From assembly GCA_040384465.1 (NCBI GenBank), contig JAZKJF010000012.1, positions 133,843-197,842 on the forward strand: a DNA stretch of 64,000 bases, written 5' to 3'. Position 1 is the stretch's first letter, and each line of letters starts with the position of its first letter. Shown one piece after another: positions 7,919-17,228 of this stretch. The translations under genes were made by a program, and so were the position numbers. The notes beneath the pieces are model-generated. The model did not search any database. It had not been told where the DNA came from and worked only from the letters and a program-made list of their open reading frames with translations. The DNA is from UBA5078 sp040384465. GTDB lineage: Bacteria; Pseudomonadota; Gammaproteobacteria; Pseudomonadales; Pseudohongiellaceae.

Positions 7919-9313
7919 GTGATCTATCAACAATTGGCAGACAGGCTTCAATCCCTGATTCGGGACCAGATTTATCCGGTCGGCAGCGCTCTGCCCGGCG
8001 TGCGTCGCCTCAGTGAACAACATGGCGTCAGTGTCTCCACGGCGGTCAATGCCTGCCAGGAACTGGAGCGTCGCGGCATGCTGGAAGCCCGCCCCCGCTC
8101 CGGTTATTTCGTGCGCCAACCGCCTGTGTTACGCGACCCACCGCGGCTGAGTGTCGTCAGTCGCACGCCTCGGCCCGTCTCCGGGCAGGAGCGGGCGCTG
8201 CGGATGGTGCAGGCAGTCAATGATCCGGCCATCGTCAATCTTGGAGCGGCGGTTCCTACGGCGGACTTATTGCCCACAGCTGCTCTGGAAAGATCGTTCC
8301 GCAGCGTCCTGCGCGAACACCGGCGCCGCTGCGTGGGCTATGAGTTCCCGCCGGGCACACCCGAACTGCGCACACAGATCGCGCGACGATTGGCGAGCCT
8401 GCACTGTGACGTCAGCCCCGAACAGGTGCTGATCACCAACAGTTGTCAGGAAGCGATCACCATCGCCCTGAAGCTGATCACCAAGCCGGGCGACACCGTG
8501 GCGCTGGAGTCGCCGACCTACTACGGTTTGCTGCAGGTGATCGAAGCGCTGGGGTTGAAAGCCTTGGAGATTCCCACCGACCCCGTACACGGGATCTCGC
8601 TGGAGGCGCTGACACTGGCCTTGGAACGGTGGCCAGTGGCCGCGTGCGTGCTGGTCGCCAACTTCTCGAATCCACTCGGCGTGTGCCTGTCTGACGAGCG
8701 CAAGCAGGCGCTGCTCAAGCTGCTGGCCTTGCATCGTGTGCCAGTGGTGGAGGATGACATTTATGGCGACCTGCCACTGTCCGGCCCGCGTCCACGCCCC
8801 CTCAAGAGCTGGGACAAGCACGGCCTCGTGTATTACTGCTCGTCGTCGTCCAAAACGCTTTCCGCTGGTCTGCGGGTGGGCTGGCTGGTGCCGGGTCAGC
8901 AGCAACAGCGGGCGGAGTATCTGCAATTCATCAACACCGTCGCGGTATCGACGCCCTCGCAGCTGGCGCTGGCGCATTACCTGCAGCATGGCCACTATGA
9001 CCGCTACCTGCGTCAGCTCTGCAGTGAACTCGCGCTGGCGGTGGCGCGCATGACAGACCGGGTGACGCAACTGTTCCCCGCTCAGACCCGCGTCAGTCGC
9101 CCTGCCGGAGGGTTTGTGCTGTGGGTGGAATTGCCCGAACCCATCGATACGAGTGTTTTGGCGGAGCAAGCGCTCGCCGCCGGAATAAGTTTCGCGCCAG
9201 GAGCCATGTTCTCGGCCAGTGGCAAATATTCACATTGTCTGCGGCTGAACTGCGCGGTGCATTGGGATGCGCGGGCAGAACGGGCGCTGTTGACGCTCTC
9301 GCGACTGCTCTGA
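7919..9313 (+). CDS. MocR/PdxR-type regulator (GntR HTH fused to aminotransferase fold)
   Basis: A 464-residue regulator. Residues 1-70 form a GntR winged helix (IYQQLADRLQSLIRDQIYPVGSALPGVRRLSEQHGVSVSTAVNACQELERRGMLEARPRSGYFV). The rest is a fold-type I aminotransferase domain with the PLP site SSSSKTLSAGLRVGW carrying the Schiff-base lysine. Members of this MocR subfamily sense PLP or amino-acid derivatives and usually regulate a divergent gene, here the LysE exporter. The frame is open to 7679, but no ATG precedes the HTH; GTG at 7919, with a GAGG run upstream, is chosen since it begins exactly at the HTH. The upstream part would cover the operator sites. Confidence 0.85.
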   Translation: MIYQQLADRLQSLIRDQIYPVGSALPGVRRLSEQHGVSVSTAVNACQELERRGMLEARPRSGYFVRQPPVLRDPPRLSVVSRTPRPVSGQERALRMVQAVNDPAIVNLGAAVPTADLLPTAALERSFRSVLREHRRRCVGYEFPPGTPELRTQIARRLASLHCDVSPEQVLITNSCQEAITIALKLITKPGDTVALESPTYYGLLQVIEALGLKALEIPTDPVHGISLEALTLALERWPVAACVLVANFSNPLGVCLSDERKQALLKLLALHRVPVVEDDIYGDLPLSGPRPRPLKSWDKHGLVYYCSSSSKTLSAGLRVGWLVPGQQQQRAEYLQFINTVAVSTPSQLALAHYLQHGHYDRYLRQLCSELALAVARMTDRVTQLFPAQTRVSRPAGGFVLWVELPEPIDTSVLAEQALAAGISFAPGAMFSASGKYSHCLRLNCAVHWDARAERALLTLSRLL

Positions 9314-9330
9314 ATTCTCAAACGCAAGGC

Positions 9331-9372
9331 AAAAAAAAGGTGCCAGAGCGACGCTCTGACACCTTTCTTTTC
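9331..9372. terminator. Bidirectional rho-independent terminator
   Basis: A run of A residues, the stem GGTGCCAGAGCG / CGCTCTGACACC (one G-T mismatch), then CTTTCTTTT. The stem has a T-rich tail on either strand, so it can end both the mocR-like gene (+, ends 9313) and the TonB receptor gene (-, ends 9444). Confidence 0.85.
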
Positions 9373-9412
9373 AAACAAAGAGCTTCAAACAAAGAGCTTC
9401 AAGCAAACGGCT
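9371..9412. repeat. 14-bp tandem repeat, about three copies
   Basis: TCAAACAAAGAGCT is repeated at 9371-9384 and 9385-9398, with a degenerate third unit TCAAGCAAACGGCT at 9399-9412. It lies between the terminator and the end of the TonB receptor gene. Confidence 0.85.
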
Positions 9413-9443
9413 CAGGATCAAGCCGTTGCTTCATACCAACCAA

Positions 9444-12353
9444 TCAAGCACCTGGCTGCCAGTCCAGAGAGACCCACAGCTGGCGGCCCCATGGTGTAGA
9501 CAGACGTGATGCAAAACCACCGATGATCGGCAGACGCTGCGGTCTGATATCGAACAGGTTGGCCACACCAGCACTCAGGGTGATCTCGCTGTCGAAATAA
9601 TCAGTAAACGTGTAAGCGTACTGCGCGTTGGTGATGGTCTCGGAGTCAATCAGACGGTTCTCGTAAGTCAACCAACCATCGCCGTAACGGTCGATGGGAC
9701 GGTCGTCAAACTTGACGTGGTGTCTGTAGTTGGCAGAGAGGCTCGCACTGTGCTGACCCATGTACCAGCCCAGACGCACGCTGCCTTTGACTTTCGGCAA
9801 CGGAGGCACAATACCGGTCTGGGCATTCTGCTGTCCGAGTGCATCAATCGTCACACCGGTGTTGTCCACGTACTCGTAGTTCTTGTAGTAAGAAGCTTCG
9901 ACAGTAGTAGTGAACGTACCCCAGTTGTCAGTATCGATTGTGTAACGAGCCTTCGCATCCACCAGGTCGATGAACACAGACGCGATGTTCTGCGCTTGTC
10001 TGAAGATCGTGTCCACTGACATGTCGGCTGGATCACGCAGCACGGAGTTGCCTGACTGACCTGCGATGGAGCGCAGGTAAGCTTCGCCCGCAGCGCGATC
10101 TGTCGGGTTGGCAGCGCTGTAAGTCGCTGCTGTACGGCCAGTCAACTGCAGGAAGTTGCGGAACTGGTCATACACAGTGTCGGTATCGTCCAAGGTACGG
10201 ATACGGTCGATGTACTCCACGCTCTGGTAGTCCATGCTCAGGCTGAGGTTATCAATGCCTTCGTAGGTGAAACCAAAGTTCTTGATGGTGGAAGTCTCTG
10301 GCGCCAGACCTGGGTTACCGGCCTGACAAGTAGAGGAACCGATCAAAGAAGCATTGAAGAACGGATCGTTACCGGAGAAGGCTTCACCGCACAGCTCGTT
10401 CGGGATGAACGGACGGGCTTGTTCAGGCGTTGGTGCCAAGAAGCTTTCGCCCCATGATGCACGCAGTGCCAGACCTTCCATCGCTTCCCAACGCAGGGCG
10501 ATCTTCGGCGTAGTGGATTCCATGCCGAAATCGGTGAACTGCTCGTGACGTACTGCGCCTTGTGCAGTCAGAGACTCCAGGATAGGCACTTCGAGTTCCA
10601 GGAACACCGCACGTACGGCGCTGAAGTACTCGGCGTCTTTACGCACTGGCGTCGTGATGTCGACGTTGTAGTTCGTTCTGGTAGCAGACAGCGGGTTCGC
10701 AAAATCTTCTACGATCGTGTCGCGCCACTGGTAACCAGTTGCCATCTGCACAGTACCGGCTGGCAGGTCGAACAGCTCACCAGTAATGGTGACCTCGGCG
10801 ATGTCCAGGTAGTCACGGTCAGACGTGAAGTTGAACGGTTCCCACATCCAGTCCATGATCGCCTGGCTGTTGTCGGTCTTGCCCTGGACGTACAAGGGTG
10901 AACGCGGATCAGCAGAACCGAAGGGGTTGAAGTACAGGTTGCCGTTCGGGCCACCTTTGCCCATCAGAGCCTGTTGCAGCTTGATCAGGTTCAGGTTGTT
11001 ACGATAGTTGCGGGTCCACGCCTTACGCTCTTGACGAGAGTAGTAGGCATAGCCTGACCAGGTTTCGGTCATGTCGAAACGGGCGCCGAGTTTCATACGA
11101 TCAGAGCTGGTGTCGTTGCCACCTTTGGTCTCACCGAAGTTGCTGATCCACTCTGGAGAAGTTCCCAGACCGGAGTAAGGACGCCACAGGTACGGCACCA
11201 CGTCGAAGCCGAAGGTGTTCGCTGGGTGGCTTGCTGGAATGTACAGCACGGTACGGTTGTTCGGGTTCAACGCTGTCACAACACCCTCAGTACTTTCGTC
11301 GAGGAGGTAGTTCCAGTTGCCAGTCGCTTCGAGTTGCAGCCAGTCGGTCGCTTCCCAAGTAAGGTTCTGGTACAGGTTGTACTCGGTCATGCCACGGGCA
11401 TAGGGGTAAGTCGTGGTGTAGTTGTACCAGCAGGTGGCGTTGGCGCCCGTGCCGGTAATGATACCGCTGGGGATGCTGCCACGTTCGGTACGATCTTCCA
11501 GGCCTTGGTTAAACTTGCCGCAGCTTGGGTCTGGCAGGTTGCCGCCAGTCAGGCGGCCGCCGTGCTGTGCGCCCAGCTTGGGCACTGCACCAGTGATGCG
11601 ACGATAGGTCCCTGGGTTGCCTGAGCCGGATGAACCGTCAGACATTTCCCACTCTCTTGGACGCTCATACATGCCCAGACGGCTACGCTTACGGGCATCG
11701 AATGCACCCACGTAGTTCACGCCGTTGTCAAAGCTTTTGCCCCACAGAATGGACATGTTGCCTTCTTCAAAACCACCTTCTTCAGGTGTCTGGTAGTAGG
11801 CACGAACACGAACACCGTCGAATTCCTTGATTGGTACGATGTTGACCACACCGGCTACCGCATCAGAACCGTACAGTGCTGAACCGCCGTCCAGTACGAT
11901 TTCCATACGCGCTACTGCGATGTCCGGCAGCATGGCAGTGATGGAGGTGTCGATGCTGCGCACGCCATCCATCAGGGACAGGGTGCTGTTCTCGCCCAGA
12001 CCACGCAGGTTGAACGTGGTGCCCACGCCGCTCTGGGCGCCGGCAGAGTCAGACAGTACGTTTTGTACTGTGTTGGTGTTTTGCGTGAAGCTCAGATCAC
12101 GGATGTAGTTCGCCATGCTTGGCGCACCGGACTGATAAAGATCTTCCTGGCTGACTGTGGCAACCGGGGAGTTCTGGGCAAAGGCGCTGTTACGGATGTA
12201 GGAGCCGGTAACAACCACTTCTTCGACTTCATCATCTGACGGTGCAGGGGTCTGCGCCATCAGGGCTGCTGGCGTGCACAATGATAGTGCAATACCAACC
12301 CGGATCATGTTGCGTAGATAGTTTTTACGATTGACTGTTTGTGGGTACAGCAT
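9444..12353 (-). CDS. TonB-dependent outer membrane receptor (large)
   Basis: A 969-residue receptor. A signal peptide (about residues 1-34, ending AALMAQ) precedes a TonB box (EEVVVTGSYI, about residues 43-52). The plug includes FNLRGLGENSTLSLMDGVRS and RMEIVLDGGSALYGSDAVAGVVNIV, the standard plug sequence. The remainder is a long beta-barrel with many aromatic and Asn/Gly-rich loops. Its length and plug resemble the large receptors of marine and oligotrophic Proteobacteria that import oligosaccharides or other large ligands; ligand not assigned. ATG at 12353 is supported by GGAGG seven bases upstream. It has a 500-base upstream region and no transport partner gene beside it. Confidence 0.88.
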   Translation of the reverse strand: MLYPQTVNRKNYLRNMIRVGIALSLCTPAALMAQTPAPSDDEVEEVVVTGSYIRNSAFAQNSPVATVSQEDLYQSGAPSMANYIRDLSFTQNTNTVQNVLSDSAGAQSGVGTTFNLRGLGENSTLSLMDGVRSIDTSITAMLPDIAVARMEIVLDGGSALYGSDAVAGVVNIVPIKEFDGVRVRAYYQTPEEGGFEEGNMSILWGKSFDNGVNYVGAFDARKRSRLGMYERPREWEMSDGSSGSGNPGTYRRITGAVPKLGAQHGGRLTGGNLPDPSCGKFNQGLEDRTERGSIPSGIITGTGANATCWYNYTTTYPYARGMTEYNLYQNLTWEATDWLQLEATGNWNYLLDESTEGVVTALNPNNRTVLYIPASHPANTFGFDVVPYLWRPYSGLGTSPEWISNFGETKGGNDTSSDRMKLGARFDMTETWSGYAYYSRQERKAWTRNYRNNLNLIKLQQALMGKGGPNGNLYFNPFGSADPRSPLYVQGKTDNSQAIMDWMWEPFNFTSDRDYLDIAEVTITGELFDLPAGTVQMATGYQWRDTIVEDFANPLSATRTNYNVDITTPVRKDAEYFSAVRAVFLELEVPILESLTAQGAVRHEQFTDFGMESTTPKIALRWEAMEGLALRASWGESFLAPTPEQARPFIPNELCGEAFSGNDPFFNASLIGSSTCQAGNPGLAPETSTIKNFGFTYEGIDNLSLSMDYQSVEYIDRIRTLDDTDTVYDQFRNFLQLTGRTAATYSAANPTDRAAGEAYLRSIAGQSGNSVLRDPADMSVDTIFRQAQNIASVFIDLVDAKARYTIDTDNWGTFTTTVEASYYKNYEYVDNTGVTIDALGQQNAQTGIVPPLPKVKGSVRLGWYMGQHSASLSANYRHHVKFDDRPIDRYGDGWLTYENRLIDSETITNAQYAYTFTDYFDSEITLSAGVANLFDIRPQRLPIIGGFASRLSTPWGRQLWVSLDWQPGA

Positions 12354-12855
12354 TTTGTTCCTCCAATGACACTCTTACTTTTTTGTAATTTTCTGGATCA
12401 TGTAGAACTGCTAAGGCATCTGTGCCCGGCATGATGTCCACAAAGTGATTTCACAACATGATTTCACTGACTGTGGTATGCAGAGACGCGGCACCTTTCT
12501 AACGGATACTGATGATGCGGTCCTTTTGTATCCTTTACTGCGGATGAATCCATTCGGAAAACTGCTGATTTACAGGTAGTTTCTCAGAAGCGACTGCAGC
12601 GGGAAGTTACTTCCCGAATACCCTGGAAAAATGTGATACGCGTGACTTTTGTTTGGCGGGGATATGGAACGTGACAATCTGTGACATGTGGCAATCCTTC
12701 TACTTCTTATTGTGGACTTTGCCCAATTCTGCCCAACATGACCTCCACGGTCAACAAAAAAGGTGTCTTTTCTAACACAATTCAAAGAAAGTGACCCGCC
12801 CGCAAGGAGCAACCTGATGAATGTGACGCGATCATCTGCACAATTTTCTTTACAA
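12354..12855. other. Long intergenic region upstream of the large TonB receptor
   Basis: About 500 bases without a convincing gene. It must hold the promoter of the receptor gene on the minus strand. The only clear structure is the inverted repeat CGGGAAGTTACTTCCCG at 12600-12616, which has no T run and so looks more like an operator or a leader hairpin than a terminator. No -35/-10 pair could be chosen with confidence. Short frames on both strands here lack coding character. Confidence 0.6.
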
Positions 12856-14424
12856 TCAATGTCGACGCAAATCGTGCAAGCGCTCGATAAGTTCCAGCGT
12901 GTCGATCTCGTGTTCACGACTCAGCGTGTCCACGTAAACAATCTCACTGGTGTTGGGGCCACAGGCGTGCCAGCGGCGAATGAAGCGGGCATTGTTAGTG
13001 CCCGCAAACACGGTGAAAGTTCGCACTCCGAGTGCTGCACCGATATGCTGGCACGCAGAATCGTAACCGATAAATTCGTCACTGCAGGCAATAAGCGCAG
13101 CGATCTGTCCTACATCACAATGAATTCCGAACAAGCGCTCGAACGAAAATTTTTCAGTAGTGCCAGGTGCCAGTTTTTGATCGATTGTATCAAGGTCCGC
13201 AAACGTCAATGTGTGCGTCGCGATACCTGCGACTGTGGCTGCTGTCAGAATCGTTTGACTGCGACCAAGCTCTTCAGCGCCGAAGCCCATGTCCAGCAGC
13301 ACCACGGTGTCTGGCTCCTGCAATAGACTCAACACCATCTGCACCTCGAAATCACCAGGGACACGTTTGCGCATGTTGCCACCTACGCCAAGATTGAGCG
13401 TGATGATTCGCCGAGGACCAACGCTATTAAGCCGCTCACGCAGGCGCTTGGCGCTGGACAATTCCTCACTGTCGATCCACACATGGGGATAACAGGAAGG
13501 CTCTTGCTCCTGAACATTCGTTGGTACATTTCCCAGAAGATTGTCCAGCCAGCTGTTGGCCAGCACCGAGATGGCGCCCTTGATCGGATAGCCTTGCTTG
13601 CCACGGCTGTTGAAGAAACGGTAGTTGCGATCCGGCACCAGGGGCAAGACTCCCAGCTGGGTGAGACGTGAATCGGGGTCAAGTACCAGATAATCGTTGC
13701 TGCCCAGCCCTGCCAGCTCCTCACGCACATCGGCGACCAGATACAGCCAGGTGTTGAAGCGCTCAATGAGGCCCCCGTGCCGTGCGTAATTCAGCTCGCG
13801 AATGCGGATGCGGCCTCCGGCTGCTGTGACTGTCTCAGCAGCCGCCATGATCTGCCTCAGCTTGCCGTTGCCGAGCACAACCACCTCGGCAGACGGAAAG
13901 GCCTGGAGTACCCGCTGACAGATCACACTGGTTACTGCCACATCGGCACCAATCGTCACACGCGAGAGGATCAGCACCTTGCGTGGCTGCAACTCCAGCG
14001 GCAGTGGCTGGTCAGGGCTCAGACGCATGGATTCGATACGCTGATAAAGCTGCTCATCCGAGTGCAAATGAAATGCATTGAGCTGCTCATGCAAGGCTTT
14101 GCCATCCGGCAAGGCGCGCAGATAGCCGGTGACCTGGCAGATCAGACGGTTATAGGTCTCGGTCTGCAGTTCCTCGAAATCGTCACAAAGCCGCTCTACC
14201 ACCACGCCGAATAAAGTCTTCGCCGCAATCTGATTCAGAGCGGGATTGGCAAAACAGGTCGCCATCTCGCACAACAGCTCGATATAACGCTCGTTGTACT
14301 CATCGCTGTAGAAATAGCGATCAACAAAGATCGACGCGACGCGCTGGGCGAGTGACTTGAGCGCTTCCGCATCCGGGCTGAGCTTGAGCACCTCCCACAG
14401 TTCCTGATAGTAGGCAGGTCTCAT
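12856..14424 (-). CDS. GT9-like glycosyltransferase with an extra N-terminal region
   Basis: A 522-residue protein. Residues from about 145 onward have the two-Rossmann GT-B layout of heptosyltransferase-like (GT9) enzymes: a first strand PRKVLILSRVTIGADVAVTSVI and a C-terminal nucleotide-sugar site around EFIGYDSACQHIGAALGVRTFTVFAGT. The first 140 residues are predicted helical and not part of a normal GT9 enzyme. The usual acceptor-site asparagine/aspartate in the first loop is replaced by GADVAVTS, so activity or acceptor may differ. The gene begins in an ATGA overlap with the upstream GT9 gene, so the two are translated together. Confidence 0.7.
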   Translation of the reverse strand: MRPAYYQELWEVLKLSPDAEALKSLAQRVASIFVDRYFYSDEYNERYIELLCEMATCFANPALNQIAAKTLFGVVVERLCDDFEELQTETYNRLICQVTGYLRALPDGKALHEQLNAFHLHSDEQLYQRIESMRLSPDQPLPLELQPRKVLILSRVTIGADVAVTSVICQRVLQAFPSAEVVVLGNGKLRQIMAAAETVTAAGGRIRIRELNYARHGGLIERFNTWLYLVADVREELAGLGSNDYLVLDPDSRLTQLGVLPLVPDRNYRFFNSRGKQGYPIKGAISVLANSWLDNLLGNVPTNVQEQEPSCYPHVWIDSEELSSAKRLRERLNSVGPRRIITLNLGVGGNMRKRVPGDFEVQMVLSLLQEPDTVVLLDMGFGAEELGRSQTILTAATVAGIATHTLTFADLDTIDQKLAPGTTEKFSFERLFGIHCDVGQIAALIACSDEFIGYDSACQHIGAALGVRTFTVFAGTNNARFIRRWHACGPNTSEIVYVDTLSREHEIDTLELIERLHDLRRH

Positions 14425-15500
14425 ATTGGCATCCTCTCTTTTGAGCTAAGCAGTGGTGAGCGAAGCAGTGCCTGTGCTTCGTGCATGACACTCACAGGGG
14501 TAATGTCACGCATGCAGGCATGGTGCCCGAGCGGACAGGTTTTCTTGTGGCAAGGCACGCAGGGCAGGTCGCGCTGCAGCACCCGGGTGTGTTCAAGATT
14601 GGCGGCCGTGTACAGCGCATTGGTCGGCCCCATCAACACGATGTTCGGTACATCGAAGGCCACGGCATAGTGGCGCGGCCCGGTGTCATTGGTAATCAGC
14701 AGGTTGCAGCGCTTGATCAGGGGTTTCAGCTCGGCTAGGTCGACTCGCTCCCCGCCGGTGTTGATGATGGAGGCACGGCTGGCATCGACAATTTTCTGTG
14801 CGATAGCCTCCTCACCAGGACCGACCAGCAGCAGCACTTTGCAAGCGAACGCATCCTGCAACAGCTCCGCGAGTTGCGCGAAATACTCCGCAGGCCAGCA
14901 CTTGGAAGAACCGAAGCTGGCACCGGGATTCAAACCAATGACCATGTCCTCGTCGGCAATACCCCAGCGCCGCAGCCGCGCCAGTCCTTGCTCGTTATGC
15001 TCATCAGACAGATACAAGCGACTGCGCGGCGCTGTCGGCAGGGTCAGCCCCATGTAGCGGCACAGCTCCAGATAGTAGTCCTGCATCGGCAGTGGTCTAT
15101 ATTTGCCGCCCTCGCGCTGGGGCAGCGGACCACCGGCCAGGAAGAAGCGACGCAGATTACGGCGATAGCCATAAATGTCCGGCACACCGGCGAACTTGAA
15201 GCTGAGGAAGGAGTGGGTGGTATTGGTCAACAGCAGGCCGACCTCGGGGCGCAGTGGCTGCAGATCAGCCCGCAGCTCGCGCAAGCCTTTGAGGTTCTTG
15301 TCCTGACAGGGAACGATGTGATCGAACCAGGGGGCGTCCTGCAGAATGCCGCGTGCATAAGGCCGCACGCAGGCGGTGATGACAGCATCCGGAAAATTGG
15401 CGCGCAGACACTCGAACACGGGGGTAGCCATGACGATGTCGCCAACCCAGTTGGGGCAGCGCACCACCAGACTCTTCACCGACTGCAGGGCTGGAAGCAT
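14421..15500 (-). CDS. Heptosyltransferase-family (GT9) glycosyltransferase, WaaF-like
   Basis: A 359-residue GT-B enzyme of the lipopolysaccharide heptosyltransferase family. The start LVVRCPNWVGDIVMATPVFECLRANFP is the family signature, with the catalytic Asp in GDIVM. The C-terminal half has GLNPGASFGSSKCWPAEYFAQLAELL and LLITNDTGPRHYAVAFDVPNIVLMGPT, the nucleotide-sugar motif. A cysteine group near the C-terminus (CVPCHKKTCPLGHHACM) is also seen in WaaF-type enzymes. ATG at 15500 is chosen, since an earlier start would overlap the radical SAM gene. It lies between that gene (25-base gap) and the second GT9 gene (4-base overlap). Confidence 0.85.
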   Translation of the reverse strand: MLPALQSVKSLVVRCPNWVGDIVMATPVFECLRANFPDAVITACVRPYARGILQDAPWFDHIVPCQDKNLKGLRELRADLQPLRPEVGLLLTNTTHSFLSFKFAGVPDIYGYRRNLRRFFLAGGPLPQREGGKYRPLPMQDYYLELCRYMGLTLPTAPRSRLYLSDEHNEQGLARLRRWGIADEDMVIGLNPGASFGSSKCWPAEYFAQLAELLQDAFACKVLLLVGPGEEAIAQKIVDASRASIINTGGERVDLAELKPLIKRCNLLITNDTGPRHYAVAFDVPNIVLMGPTNALYTAANLEHTRVLQRDLPCVPCHKKTCPLGHHACMRDITPVSVMHEAQALLRSPLLSSKERMPI

Positions 15501-15525
15501 GGGTTGACTCGCGACCTGCCGCTTC

Positions 15526-17097
15526 TCAGCTCTGATCCAGAGTGTAAGCCACGGCTTCTTTCTTCGTACCGGCCGCCATCTGCTCACGCTCCTGCTTGAT
15601 GTAGTCGGAACGCACGCCCATGACGTTGGAGTAACGGATCGTGTAGTGAATCAGATCACGAGCCATCAATTCCTCGGAGAGATCACGATCATAGGCGACC
15701 AGATCATCGCGCTCGCGCATCCAGGTCTCTTTATCCATCGCCTCCACTTTCTCCACCAGATTGCGGTAGATGGGCGCACATTCCCAGTCGGTCTCGGCGT
15801 TGACGTACCAGTTGCAGAGCTTGGCGAGCTTGTCCAGATACAGGTCATGCTCCTCGCCAAAATTCAGGCAGGAACCGTCGAAGTAATTGCCCTGCCCGGC
15901 CAGCTTGCTCTCGTCGATCAAAGGCTTGGCGATCTCGTAACCCGCCGTGCCCTTGAAGGGAAAGAACAACGCCCAGCGGAAGCGTCCCATCTTGACCTTG
16001 GCGCACAGGCGAATGGTTTCCATGATTTCCTCACGCCCCTCATAGGGCAGCCCCATCATGATGAACGCGGAACTGTGCAGATCGTAAGCATGGGCGGCGG
16101 CGAAAGAACGTTCAATCTGTTCGTTTTTCATGTAGCGCTTGAGCACATCGCGACGCACGCGCGGCGAGCCACTTTCCAGACCGAATTTGACAATGATGCA
16201 ACCGGCATCTTTGAGCGCCTTGGCCGCCACTTCTTCGAAACAATTCACATGGCCGTTGACCACGAAGGGAATGCCGACCTTGTGCTTCTTGTAGGCCTCG
16301 CAGAATTCAATGACGTACTGGGTGTTCAACGTGAAGAGGTCGTCGTCGAAGATGAAGGTGTTGATCTCGGGGTTCTCCCGCACCAGCTTCTTGAGGTCTT
16401 CCATCATCACGTCGATGGGGAAATGGCGCAGGAAATCTTTCACGTTCTTCGCGGCACCGTCTTCCACGTACTGATCGACAATCTCGATATTGAAGCAATA
16501 AGTGCATTTGTAGGGACAACCGCGCGAGGTCAGGATGCCCATCCAGCCGCGTGTCTCTTTCATCACCGCCTTCATGTCGAAGACGTTGTAATCCAACGGT
16601 GGCAGTTTGGCCAGATCGGGGAACGGCGCCACTTTGTTGACCACCGGCACATCGCCCATCCAGGACCGGAAGTTGGACAGGTGGTGGGGGCGGTCGCCCT
16701 TCTCAAGCGCGTCCATCAATTCTTTCAAGGCCCAATCTGCCTCGCCCACGCAGGTGTAATCAAACAGGCGGGACTTGTGGACTTCCTCAGGCACCATGGT
16801 GACATGCACGCCACCAATGACCTGCACCATCTCTGGCATCGCTGCACGAATCGCCTTGCACTTCTCCACCACCCAGTCGTACTGCTGGGACATCACAGAG
16901 AAGCCCACCAGCCCCGGTTTGGTCTCACGAATATAGGCGATCAGTTCGTCATTGCTGGGCACGGGTTTGTACTTCTCGGAAACATGCATCAGGTCCATCA
17001 CATGGCCGTTGGCATGCAGCACACCGGCAAGCGAAGCAATGCCGTGATTGGTCCCGAGAGGAGCGTCGATTTGCGGATAAATCATCAGCATTTTCAT
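15526..17097 (-). CDS. B12-binding radical SAM enzyme
   Basis: A 523-residue protein of the cobalamin-dependent radical SAM class. Residues 1-130 form a B12-binding-type Rossmann domain (GIASLAGVLHANGH, VGFSVMSQQYDWVVEK, VIGGVHVTMVPEEV). The 4Fe-4S cluster motif CxxxCxxC is at C194, C198 and C201 (SRGCPYKCTYC). The TIM-barrel part contains FIFDDDLFTLN and KFGLESGSPRVRRDVLKRYMK. Such enzymes methylate unreactive carbons or phosphorus, or carry out other radical chemistry on lipids, sugars or natural products. Lying just before two GT9 genes, it may modify an envelope glycolipid; that is inference. ATG at 17097 opens the B12 domain. Confidence 0.85.
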   Translation of the reverse strand: MKMLMIYPQIDAPLGTNHGIASLAGVLHANGHVMDLMHVSEKYKPVPSNDELIAYIRETKPGLVGFSVMSQQYDWVVEKCKAIRAAMPEMVQVIGGVHVTMVPEEVHKSRLFDYTCVGEADWALKELMDALEKGDRPHHLSNFRSWMGDVPVVNKVAPFPDLAKLPPLDYNVFDMKAVMKETRGWMGILTSRGCPYKCTYCFNIEIVDQYVEDGAAKNVKDFLRHFPIDVMMEDLKKLVRENPEINTFIFDDDLFTLNTQYVIEFCEAYKKHKVGIPFVVNGHVNCFEEVAAKALKDAGCIIVKFGLESGSPRVRRDVLKRYMKNEQIERSFAAAHAYDLHSSAFIMMGLPYEGREEIMETIRLCAKVKMGRFRWALFFPFKGTAGYEIAKPLIDESKLAGQGNYFDGSCLNFGEEHDLYLDKLAKLCNWYVNAETDWECAPIYRNLVEKVEAMDKETWMRERDDLVAYDRDLSEELMARDLIHYTIRYSNVMGVRSDYIKQEREQMAAGTKKEAVAYTLDQS

Positions 17098-17228
17098 TTT
17101 TCTGATCGTCCGAATGTCGTGAGTGGCTATGAAGAAAGCAGGCGTTTGTTTAGCGTATAAGCGTTGGCCGTCGTCTGAAAGAAGTGGAGTAAAAGCAGGC
17201 GAAGCATAGTTTCTCCGGCTACCGTTGT

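Noticed and set aside
12600..12616. CGGGAAGTTACTTCCCG as a terminator of the GT9 gene
   Set aside because: Too far from the stop (240 bases), no T run on either side; kept only as a hairpin in the intergenic region.
15646..17160. 504-codon plus-strand frame opposite the radical SAM gene
   Set aside because: Antisense to a gene with a complete CxxxCxxC cluster motif; the product is rich in His and lacks any motif.
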